A DNA stretch of 5,683 nt. It comes from an uncultured Collinsella sp. Its GTDB lineage: Bacteria; Actinomycetota; Coriobacteriia; Coriobacteriales; Coriobacteriaceae. Location of the stretch: positions 1-5,683 of the forward strand of contig URWC01000126.1 in the NCBI GenBank assembly GCA_900551555.1. The letters run 5' to 3'. Both the position numbers and the translations under genes were made by a program. Below the pieces are notes generated by a model, which worked only from the letters and a program-made list of their open reading frames with translations, did not search any database and was not told the DNA's origin. This document shows, one piece after another, positions 1-4,651 of this stretch. How positions within the stretch are numbered: position 1 is the first letter of the stretch; every line of letters begins with the position of its first letter.

Positions 1-330
1 CTGCCACTGTCCGTGATGGCCGAGGCCGTGCAAAAGACGGTCGAGGATGCCGGCTTTAGCGTGGTGCGCGAGTACGGCGGACACGGCATCGGTAAGGAGT
101 TCCACGAGGACCCGTTTGTGGGCTTTACCACCGAGGCACCCGATGTGGACACCATCATGGCTCCGGGCATGGTCTTTACCATTGAGCCCATGGTCAATGC
201 CGGAGCGCCCGACATCAAGATTAGCAAGGGTGACGGTTGGTGTGTGCGCACCAAGGACGGCAGCGATTCGGCCCAGTGCGAGGTACAGCTCGTGGTGACC
301 GAGGACGGCTACGAGCTGCTGAGCTGGTAG
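1..330 (+). CDS. map: Type I methionine aminopeptidase, C-terminal part (5' end outside window)
   Basis: Removes the initiator methionine from nascent proteins in the cytoplasm; a di-metal pita-bread-fold enzyme (family M24A). The frame is open from base 1 and gives 109 residues before TAG, roughly the last 40% of a usual 250-290 residue protein. Visible motifs, numbered within this fragment: GGHGIGKEFHE (26-36) with metal ligand His28 and active-site His35; FTIEPM (59-64) with ligand Glu62; SAQCEVQLVVTEDG (90-103) with ligand Glu94. Spacing between the ligands matches E. coli MetAP (His171, Glu204, Glu235) to within one residue. The two aspartate ligands lie upstream of the window. One oddity is that the residue after Glu94 is Val, where most type I enzymes have His (AQxEHT). 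An intrinsic terminator follows 9 bases after the stop, so this is the last gene of its transcript. The family call is secure; which paralogue it is (many actinobacteria have more than one) cannot be told. Confidence 0.95.
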   Translation: MPLSVMAEAVQKTVEDAGFSVVREYGGHGIGKEFHEDPFVGFTTEAPDVDTIMAPGMVFTIEPMVNAGAPDIKISKGDGWCVRTKDGSDSAQCEVQLVVTEDGYELLSW

Positions 331-339
331 CCGTGGATG

Positions 340-387
340 CGCCGGATGCTGACGGGCACGCTCGTCTTGCATCCGGCGTTTTTGTTT
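340..387 (+). terminator. Rho-independent terminator after map
   Basis: A perfect 10-bp inverted repeat (340-349 with 369-378, CGCCGGATGC / GCATCCGGCG) is followed at once by TTTTTGTTT. Inside the loop a further 4-bp stem can form (351-354 GACG with 363-366 CGTC). It starts 9 bases past the map stop codon. GC-rich stem plus U-tract is the classic intrinsic terminator layout. Confidence 0.9.
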
Positions 388-406
388 GAGCGTTTTGCCT
401 GATAAA

Positions 407-441
407 ACCTGCCAAAATAAACCTGTCCCTTTTTGGCAGGT
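407..441. repeat. Short palindromic repeat, copy 1, with GGGACAGGTT core
   Basis: A perfect 11-bp inverted repeat (407-417 ACCTGCCAAAA with 431-441 TTTTGGCAGGT) encloses a 13-base loop. Read on the minus strand, the loop is AGGGACAGGTTTA. A second hairpin of the same design, with core GGGTCAGGTT, lies at 1591-1617. The word AAACCTG also occurs twice in direct orientation (405-411 and 419-425). It sits between the map terminator and the ribosome binding site of the next gene, so it would be in or near the 5' leader of that gene. It may be a REP-like dispersed repeat or an operator; from memory, GGGGTCAGGT-type cores accompany IS200-like (REP-associated) transposases. That link is inference. 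Confidence 0.6.
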
Positions 442-446
442 CGAGC

Positions 447-453
447 GGAGAGG
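447..453 (+). promoter_or_regulatory. Ribosome binding site that sets the dehydrogenase start at GTG 461
   Basis: GGAGAGG lies 7 bases before GTG 461. The same reading frame is open back to a TTG at 386, but those extra 25 codons run through the palindromic repeat, have no ribosome binding site and do not resemble the family. Starting at 461 gives MNILVLLPVN, a typical first beta strand of the substrate domain. Confidence 0.8.
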
Positions 454-460
454 ACTGCTT

Positions 461-1396
461 GTGAACATCCTGGTTTTGTTGCCCGTCAACGACCGCCATC
501 GCGCAATTCTTGAGTCGAGCGCTCCGGGCGAGGACTTTATCTACACGAGCTCCGACGCCGCCACGCGCGAGCAGGTCGCCGATGCCGACGTGATCTTGGG
601 CAACATCGGCCCTGACATGCTCACGGCATGCGAACATCTCCAGCTGTTGCAATTGCAGACCGCCGGCTATGACGACTACCTTGCCGCCGGCACCGTGCCG
701 GCCGACGCCAAACTGTCTTGCTCGGTGGGCGCCTACGGCCAGGCCGTAAGCGAGCACATGTTTGCCATGGTACTGTCTATGATGAAACACCTGCCCGGCT
801 ACCAGGACCTGCAGCGCGAGCATCGCTGGGAGGACTTGGGCGCGGTCACCTCGCTCAAAAACGCCAACGTGCTGGTGCTGGGCGCAGGCGATATCGGCGG
901 CCACTTTGCCACGCTCTGCCGCAGCATGGGCGCGCACGTCCGCGGCATCAAGCGCCATCCGCTCGTCTACCCCATTGTGTTTGAGGACATGGACGGCATG
1001 GACGCCCTGCCCGAGCGCCTAGCCGAGGCCGACGTCGTCGCAGCCTTTATGCCCAGCACACCCGAGACTCGCGGCCTGGCGAACGCCGAATTCTTCGCCG
1101 CGATGAAACCAGGCGCTTTCTTTGCCAACGGCGGCCGCGGCGACCTCGTGGTTGCTGACGACTTGGTTGCCGCCCTGGAGTCGGGACATCTTGCCGGCGC
1201 CGCGGTCGACGTCACCGACCCCGAGCCGCTGCCTGAGACAAGCCCCCTGTGGGATGCGCCCAACATGCTCATCACGCCGCACGTCTCCGGCTGGTTCCAC
1301 CTGGCAGCCACGCTCAACAATGTGGTCGACATTGCCGCAGAGAATCTGCGTCACCTGCAAGCCGGCGAGACCCTGCGCTGTTGGATCGAACATTAG
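461..1396 (+). CDS. D-isomer-specific 2-hydroxyacid dehydrogenase (NAD(P)-dependent)
   Basis: A cytoplasmic oxidoreductase interconverting a 2-oxoacid and a D-2-hydroxyacid; the exact substrate is not readable from sequence. It has 311 residues from GTG 461, a normal length for the family (310-340). The split substrate domain (about 1-95 and 285-311) surrounds a Rossmann domain. The nucleotide-binding loop is VLVLGAGDIGG (137-147). The catalytic triad is complete: Arg226 in NGGRGDLV, Glu255 in DPEPL and His274 in ITPHVSG. The Arg-to-Glu gap is 29, as in phosphoglycerate dehydrogenase. After the second Rossmann strand the sequence is VRGIKRHP (160-167), with Lys/Arg where NAD enzymes carry Asp. 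This resembles NADPH-using glyoxylate/hydroxypyruvate reductases, so NADP(H) preference is likely (inference). It appears to be a single-gene unit with terminators on both sides. It is not serA-like in length, as there is no ACT domain. The family call is firm; the specific reaction is unknown. Confidence 0.92.
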   Translation: MNILVLLPVNDRHRAILESSAPGEDFIYTSSDAATREQVADADVILGNIGPDMLTACEHLQLLQLQTAGYDDYLAAGTVPADAKLSCSVGAYGQAVSEHMFAMVLSMMKHLPGYQDLQREHRWEDLGAVTSLKNANVLVLGAGDIGGHFATLCRSMGAHVRGIKRHPLVYPIVFEDMDGMDALPERLAEADVVAAFMPSTPETRGLANAEFFAAMKPGAFFANGGRGDLVVADDLVAALESGHLAGAAVDVTDPEPLPETSPLWDAPNMLITPHVSGWFHLAATLNNVVDIAAENLRHLQAGETLRCWIEH

Positions 1397-1400
1397 GGTT

Positions 1401-1422
1401 CCGCCGTTCTAACGAACGGCGG
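1401..1422. other. Short perfect hairpin just after the dehydrogenase stop
   Basis: A 9-bp perfect stem (1401-1409 CCGCCGTTC with 1414-1422 GAACGGCGG) closes a 4-base TAAC loop. T1400/A1423 adds a tenth pair. It starts four bases after the TAG. No T-run follows on either strand, so it is not a canonical terminator by itself. It may protect the mRNA 3' end or assist the larger palindrome downstream. Confidence 0.6.
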
Positions 1423-1437
1423 ACCGGTCGACGCTAC

Positions 1438-1537
1438 GCGCCGCCCAGAGCGACAATTTGTCATTCAAAAGGCAAGGCATGACCAGAAGGTCAATGCCTC
1501 GCCCTTTTCATGCCAACTTGTTCGCTCTGGACGTCGC
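1438..1537. terminator. About 100-bp imperfect palindrome, probable bidirectional terminator
   Basis: The two halves (1438-1484 and 1489-1537) are reverse complements with a few mismatches and bulges around an AGAA loop (1485-1488). The inner stem is GACC/GGTC, then AGGCAT (1475-1480) with ATGCCT (1494-1499), then GGC with GCC, then AAAA (1467-1470) with TTTT (1505-1508). This gives a short T-run on both strands, as expected between convergent genes. The outer arms add an exact 8-bp pair, CCAGAGCG (1445-1452) with CGCTCTGG (1523-1530), and flanking partial pairing. The inner part alone would serve as a terminator. The paired outer arms are more than a terminator needs, so it could also be a dispersed palindromic repeat. 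Confidence 0.75.
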
Positions 1538-1568
1538 TCGCTGACGTTTGCTCAACCCGCGGTGTCTT

Positions 1569-1588
1569 AACAGCTCAATCCAGCTGTT
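1569..1588. other. Small hairpin AACAGCT/AGCTGTT
   Basis: A 7-bp perfect inverted repeat (1569-1575 with 1582-1588) has a 6-base loop, CAATCC. It lies three bases before the second GGGTCAGGTT repeat and may belong to the same element. No adequate T-tract follows, so I do not call it a terminator. Confidence 0.4.
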
Positions 1589-1590
1589 TG

Positions 1591-1617
1591 GTGCAATGGG
1601 GTCAGGTTAGTTTGCAC
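1591..1617. repeat. Short palindromic repeat, copy 2, with GGGTCAGGTT core
   Basis: Arms GTGCAA (1591-1596) and TTGCAC (1612-1617) flank a 15-base loop containing GGGTCAGGTTAGTTT. It matches the 407-441 element read on its minus strand in design: a TGC(C)AA arm, a GGG[A/T]CAGGTT core, then a T-rich stretch entering the opposite arm. Twelve of 16 core positions agree. An outer pair, CAATG (1594-1598) with CATTG (1623-1627), can also form. The resemblance of two hairpins in spacers about 1.2 kb apart suggests a dispersed repeat family rather than chance. Confidence 0.55.
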
Positions 1618-1695
1618 TATGACATTGGTTCTGCCTGCGATACTTTTGTCAAAGTGACATCAGACATTCATCTGGCGTTTTCGACGTTTCGCCTA

Positions 1696-1878
1696 TTAGA
1701 GCCAGTCCATCTCCTTACCATAGTGGTCCGAATAGGCGCTACGCTTGAGTTCTTCATCGCTCGCCGGCCACGCGTTGGACACGTCGATTCCCGATTCATG
1801 GCAAGCGGCGGCGAACAGCTTCGACCCCTGATCAATTAGTTGAGACCTGCCCTCGGTCTTCTCGCCTTCGGCTCGCAT
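1696..1878 (-). CDS. Possible 60-residue hypothetical protein abutting the aminopeptidase gene
   Basis: No family recognised. The ATG (1878-1876) follows directly on the aminopeptidase TAA, in the same frame, so the sequence reads TAA-ATG. A GGAG six bases before the ATG, inside the last codons of the upstream gene, could serve as its ribosome binding site and allow translational coupling. The frame ends in tandem stops, TAA TAG. The product is hydrophilic and acidic, with no membrane segment. The C-terminal half (ESGIDVSNAWPASDEELKR, then YSDHYGKEMDWL at the end) looks protein-like, and about 70% of third positions are G or C. It could be a genuine small downstream gene, the decayed tail of a lost gene, or post-stop sequence open by chance. 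The M18 protein already ends at its normal place, so this is not its missing C-terminus. Confidence 0.35.
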   Translation of the reverse strand: MRAEGEKTEGRSQLIDQGSKLFAAACHESGIDVSNAWPASDEELKRSAYSDHYGKEMDWL

Positions 1879-3264
1879 TTAAAGCTCCGCGCTTTCGGCG
1901 CCGTTGATGGTTAGGTTGCGCTCGTAGAAGGCGGTGAGGGCGCGGATGGCGTACATCACGTCGCGCACGCCGCCGGTCTCGTAGCTCGAGTGCATGGCAA
2001 GCTGCGGCAGGCCCACGTCTACGGCGTGCATGCTCGCCTGCATGTTAGACAGGTTGCCCAGGGTGGAGCCGCCGGCCATATCACTCTTGTTGGCGAAGGC
2101 CTGCGTGGGCACGTCGGCGTCATCGCAAATAGCCTGGAACACCGCGCGGCTAAAGGCATCGGTGCAGTAGTGCTGGTTGGCGGCTTCCTTGATAACGATG
2201 CCGCCGTTGAGCACCACCTGGTTGCGGACATCGCACTTCTCGGCGTGGTTGGGATGCACGGCATGCGCATTATCGCAGCTCACGAGCATCGAGGCGGCAA
2301 GTGCGCGATGGTACGACTCGTCATCGAAGCCCAGCGATCCGTTAATGCGGCGCAGCGCATCGGCCAAGAACGTCGACATGGCTCCCTGCTTGGTCTCGGA
2401 GCCAACCTCCTCGTTATCAAAGCAGCAGAAGACCGAGATATCGCGCGCGTTCTCAGCACCCAAAAATGCCTGCAGCGAGGTATAGGCGCAGGCCAGGTCG
2501 TCGAGCTTGGGCGTCGAGATAAACTCGTCGGCCCAGCCCCAAATGCGCGCATCCTGACGATTGACCAGGAACAGGTCGCGACCCAGGATCTGCTCGGGCT
2601 CAACGTCCAGTTCGTCGGCGATCAGAGCATCAAAGTCGCCCTGCTTAAGGTCACCGGCGCTGATGAGCGGGCACAGGTCGACAGCACGATTAGGCGCAAA
2701 GCCCTCGTTAACGCCGCGGTTCATGTGGATGGCAAGGCTCGGGATAATAGCGACCTCGCGCTCGGTGGCAAGCAGGCGGCTCTCAATACGGTCGCCTTCG
2801 CGTACCAACACGCGGCCCGCGAGCGCCAGCGGGCGGTCGAACCAGGTGTAGTCGATCATGCCGCCGTAGGCCTCGGTGTTCAGGCGCAGCGTCTCGCCTG
2901 CGCCGTCGAGCTCGGGCACGGCCTTGACCTTAAACGTCGGCGAATCGCTGTGCGACGCCGTGAGCTGAAAATGATAGTCACCGGCAACGCCGTCCTCGCC
3001 CCACGTCGCGGTCAGGTCCTCGCCCACCTTAAAGGCAATAACGCTCGAGGTATTGCGCTGCGTGTAATAACGCCCGCCCGGCTCGATGTCCCACGCCGCG
3101 TTCTCGGGCAGGTAGGTAAAGCCCGCCTCGTCGAGCTCGGCCATAATGGTCGCCGCCGTATGGAACATGCTGGGACATGCCTCGATAAAGTCGATGAGGT
3201 CGTTGGCGGCCTCGATATCGTCGGCAGTCACGTGCACGCGCTCGGGCGTTTCCTGATCCGTCAT
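1879..3264 (-). CDS. M18 family metallo-aminopeptidase
   Basis: A cytoplasmic zinc aminopeptidase of family M18 (aspartyl aminopeptidase / aminopeptidase I type; bacterial ApeA/ApeB relatives) that trims N-terminal residues, often acidic ones, from peptides. It has 461 residues from ATG 3264, normal for the family (430-480). All di-zinc and catalytic residues are visible: His105 in SHSDSP, Asp255 in PKLDDLA, general base Glu285 and ligand Glu286 in FDNEEVGS, Asp331 in SCDNAHAVHPN and His425 in LAMHSSYET. The last two gaps (45 and 94 residues) agree with human DNPEP (44 and 94). Other family blocks are TWFDRPLALAGRV (140-152), AIHMNR (178-183) and NKSDMAGGSTLG (392-403). The frame extends upstream to 3375, but only ATG 3264 has a ribosome binding site. 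It is transcribed divergently from the amide hydrolase gene and convergently with the dehydrogenase. The family is certain; the substrate preference and the symbol (apeB is likely) are less so. Confidence 0.95.
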   Translation of the reverse strand: MTDQETPERVHVTADDIEAANDLIDFIEACPSMFHTAATIMAELDEAGFTYLPENAAWDIEPGGRYYTQRNTSSVIAFKVGEDLTATWGEDGVAGDYHFQLTASHSDSPTFKVKAVPELDGAGETLRLNTEAYGGMIDYTWFDRPLALAGRVLVREGDRIESRLLATEREVAIIPSLAIHMNRGVNEGFAPNRAVDLCPLISAGDLKQGDFDALIADELDVEPEQILGRDLFLVNRQDARIWGWADEFISTPKLDDLACAYTSLQAFLGAENARDISVFCCFDNEEVGSETKQGAMSTFLADALRRINGSLGFDDESYHRALAASMLVSCDNAHAVHPNHAEKCDVRNQVVLNGGIVIKEAANQHYCTDAFSRAVFQAICDDADVPTQAFANKSDMAGGSTLGNLSNMQASMHAVDVGLPQLAMHSSYETGGVRDVMYAIRALTAFYERNLTINGAESAEL

Positions 3265-3425
3265 GCTCTCCCCTTTCGCTGGGTTGATGGTCCCCTCCAG
3301 CATACCCCGCCGCGCCAGCGCCGCGCCTTTCATTCCATGTTTAATCCCACGCCGCTCGCCAAGTTGAGCCATCATGCCCGTGCACCTTTTGCGACAATTA
3401 CGCTAACAGGACGAGAGGAGCCGTC
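3265..3425. promoter_or_regulatory. Divergent intergenic region between the M18 aminopeptidase and the amide hydrolase
   Basis: These 161 bases must carry promoters for two genes pointing away from each other. AGAGGAG (3414-3420), five bases before ATG 3426, is the ribosome binding site for the plus-strand gene. On the minus strand TATGCT (3306-3301) is a possible -10 for the aminopeptidase, but no convincing -35 sits at the right distance. A 9-bp direct repeat CGCCGCGCC (3308-3316 and 3319-3327) lies next to it. I cannot assign a confident promoter in either direction. Confidence 0.45.
3268..3274 (-). promoter_or_regulatory. Ribosome binding site that sets the M18 aminopeptidase start at 3264
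   Basis: On the minus strand AAAGGGGAGAGC precedes the ATG, placing AGGGG five bases before it. The alternative in-frame ATGs further upstream (for example at 3375) lack such a site, and their extra 37 residues are not family-like. This supports MTDQETPE as the true N-terminus. Confidence 0.75.
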
Positions 3426-4511
3426 ATGAAGCCACGTAACATTGCCATCGCCTGCGGTGTTGCAGGAACCGCCGTCGGCATCGCCATTGCCGCCGGTATC
3501 GTTTATCACAAACAAATCAAGTCCGCCGCGTCGCTCAAACGCTTGACTGACTATGCGGATGGCTATGACCTGTACGCAATCGACATCGCTTACGACTACG
3601 ACCTTGACCGCATCATCGCCGCTGGCGTGCGCGACGACCAGGCCTACATCGATGCTGTGGTGGCGCAGGTGTTGCCCGGCGTGCCGGCACATGTCCAGGC
3701 GCCCCAGTTTGCCTGCAGCGCCTTTGCCGCCGTAGATGCCGAAGGCCGCGTGCGCACCGGTCGCAATTACGACTTTAAGGACGACACCTCGGCGCTGCTG
3801 GTGCGCAATCACCCACGCGGCGGCTACGCCTCCATCGGGTTTGCCGCCCTTAACAACCTGGGCGCCAACACTCCGCTTGATTCCGTCGCCGGACGTGCCG
3901 CCGCACTCATGGGCCCGTTTGCCCAGCTCGACGGCATCAACGAATGTGGCGTGTCCATTGCCGTACTCACCCTGGATTCCAAACCCTGTGACCAGGACAC
4001 GCAGCGCCCCGTCATCAATACCTCGCTCGCCATCCGCCTGGTGCTCGACCGTGCCGCCACCACGCAAGAAGCTGTCGACCTGCTTTCCGCCTACGACATG
4101 CACGCCATGGCAGGACGCGATTACCACTTCTTTATCAACGACGCCGCCGGTGACGCGCGGGTGGCGGAGTGGGATCCGCGCGATCCGGACCGCGCTTTCA
4201 AAACGACTCCTGTACGCCAGGTTACGAACTTCTACGCCTGCTATGGCGACGAAGTGCTACCCAACCAAAAGAATGGCGAGCTGGGCCATGGTAAAGAGCG
4301 CGCCGTCGCAATCGCCGATGTCCTTGACGCCCATGTCGGTGCCCAGGACGAGGCAGTCGCTTGGAAGGCCCTACGCGCTGCGGCGCAAGAGCCCAATCCG
4401 GAAGACATCACCAGCAACACGCAATGGTCGGTCGTCTTTGACAATACCGAACCCGCTGCCGCTATTACGCTGCGCCGCCACTGGGGCGACGTCGACGCCT
4501 TCGCACTGTAA
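3426..4511 (+). CDS. Linear amide C-N hydrolase, choloylglycine hydrolase / Ntn superfamily, with N-terminal membrane segment
   Basis: Predicted to hydrolyse a non-peptide (linear) amide bond using an N-terminal cysteine freed by self-cleavage. It has 361 residues. Residues 5-27 form one hydrophobic segment, followed by Lys-rich KQIK, so it is a signal anchor or uncleaved signal peptide. The Ntn block is FACSAFAAVD with presumed nucleophile Cys97, then GRNYDF with Arg113 and Asp116. The offsets of +16 and +19 from the Cys are exactly those of Cys2, Arg18 and Asp21 in bile salt hydrolases. Further blocks are LDGINECGVSIAVL (168-181, Asn172 like Asn82 of BSH), DYHFFINDAAG (232-242), VTNFYA and GHGKER, and a C-terminal TQWSVVFD. 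About 96 residues would be removed as a propeptide on maturation, far more than in bile salt hydrolases. Bile-acid conjugates, N-acyl amino acids or N-acyl lactones are all possible substrates; none can be chosen from sequence. The start is fixed by AGAGGAG five bases upstream. Confidence 0.88.
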   Translation: MKPRNIAIACGVAGTAVGIAIAAGIVYHKQIKSAASLKRLTDYADGYDLYAIDIAYDYDLDRIIAAGVRDDQAYIDAVVAQVLPGVPAHVQAPQFACSAFAAVDAEGRVRTGRNYDFKDDTSALLVRNHPRGGYASIGFAALNNLGANTPLDSVAGRAAALMGPFAQLDGINECGVSIAVLTLDSKPCDQDTQRPVINTSLAIRLVLDRAATTQEAVDLLSAYDMHAMAGRDYHFFINDAAGDARVAEWDPRDPDRAFKTTPVRQVTNFYACYGDEVLPNQKNGELGHGKERAVAIADVLDAHVGAQDEAVAWKALRAAAQEPNPEDITSNTQWSVVFDNTEPAAAITLRRHWGDVDAFAL

Positions 4512-4580
4512 GGAGCTGGCACCGTCGTCCTTACGCTCGCCTGACGTTGCTTACATTTCCATACGCTTGAGCTAACACGT

Positions 4581-4613
4581 TTTACCCCCGCATCAACAGT
4601 GTGCGGAGGTAAA
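4581..4613. promoter_or_regulatory. Palindrome upstream of the phosphofructokinase promoter, candidate operator
   Basis: Arms TTTACCCCCGCA (4581-4592) and TGCGGAGGTAAA (4602-4613) pair over 12 positions with a single C/A mismatch, around a 9-base loop. No T-tract follows on the plus strand (CTTATGCG comes next), which argues against a simple terminator for the amide hydrolase gene. It covers the -35 position of the promoter at 4624-4632, so binding of a dimeric regulator here could control phosphofructokinase expression. A combined terminator role is not excluded. Confidence 0.5.
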
Positions 4614-4623
4614 CTTATGCGCA

Positions 4624-4632
4624 TGTTATAAC
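4624..4632 (+). promoter_or_regulatory. Extended -10 promoter for the phosphofructokinase gene
   Basis: TGTTATAAC contains the extended -10 form TGn followed by TATAAC (five of six consensus bases). No good -35 lies 17 bases upstream, where the palindrome sits, as is usual for extended -10 promoters. A start about seven bases downstream would give a very short leader of roughly 13 bases, which just retains the ribosome binding site GGAAGG (4639-4644). Confidence 0.5.
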
Positions 4633-4651
4633 TTGCCCGGAAGGATTCACC

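Larger units (their letters stand above)
1397..1878. other. Convergent, hairpin-rich spacer between the dehydrogenase and the aminopeptidase
   Basis: About 480 bases with no recognisable protein family. From left to right it holds a 9-bp hairpin (1401-1422), the long palindrome (1438-1537), a 7-bp hairpin AACAGCT/AGCTGTT (1569-1575 with 1582-1588), the second GGGTCAGGTT hairpin (1591-1617), and a possible small minus-strand ORF (1696-1878). Base composition from about 1560 to 1700 is clearly more AT-rich than the flanking genes, which fits non-coding or acquired DNA. A plus-strand frame over 1510-1839 is open but has no ribosome binding site. Confidence 0.7.

Noticed and set aside
386..460. 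N-terminal extension of the dehydrogenase from TTG 386
   Set aside because: No ribosome binding site; the extension passes through the palindromic repeat. GTG 461 has GGAGAGG at good spacing and gives a family-like N-terminus.
221..958. 245-codon minus-strand frame over map and the dehydrogenase
   Set aside because: It runs through the map terminator and the dehydrogenase Rossmann domain in antisense; no motif or start signal is seen.
1624..1652. Perfect TTGACA on the minus strand (1652-1647) as a promoter
   Set aside because: The -10 position 17 bases on reads ACCAAT, only three of six consensus bases, and no gene lies downstream in that direction before the antisense of the dehydrogenase.
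1510..1839. 109-codon plus-strand frame in the convergent spacer
   Set aside because: Its ATG lies in the T-run arm of the palindrome without a ribosome binding site, it crosses the repeat at 1591-1617, and the product resembles no family.
1696..1878. Treating the 60-codon ORF as an antitoxin
   Set aside because: Only its small size and charge suggest it. No DNA-binding motif or partner toxin gene is visible.
1990..3429. 479-codon open frame on the plus strand opposite the M18 aminopeptidase
   Set aside because: The minus strand encodes a complete M18 enzyme with every catalytic residue. The antisense frame is open because of the high-GC third-position bias and has no recognisable domain or ribosome binding site.
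3426..4511. Naming the amide hydrolase a bile salt hydrolase (bsh)
   Set aside because: Catalytic spacing fits, but the membrane segment and long pro-region do not match classical bile salt hydrolases, and substrate specificity in this superfamily cannot be read from these motifs.
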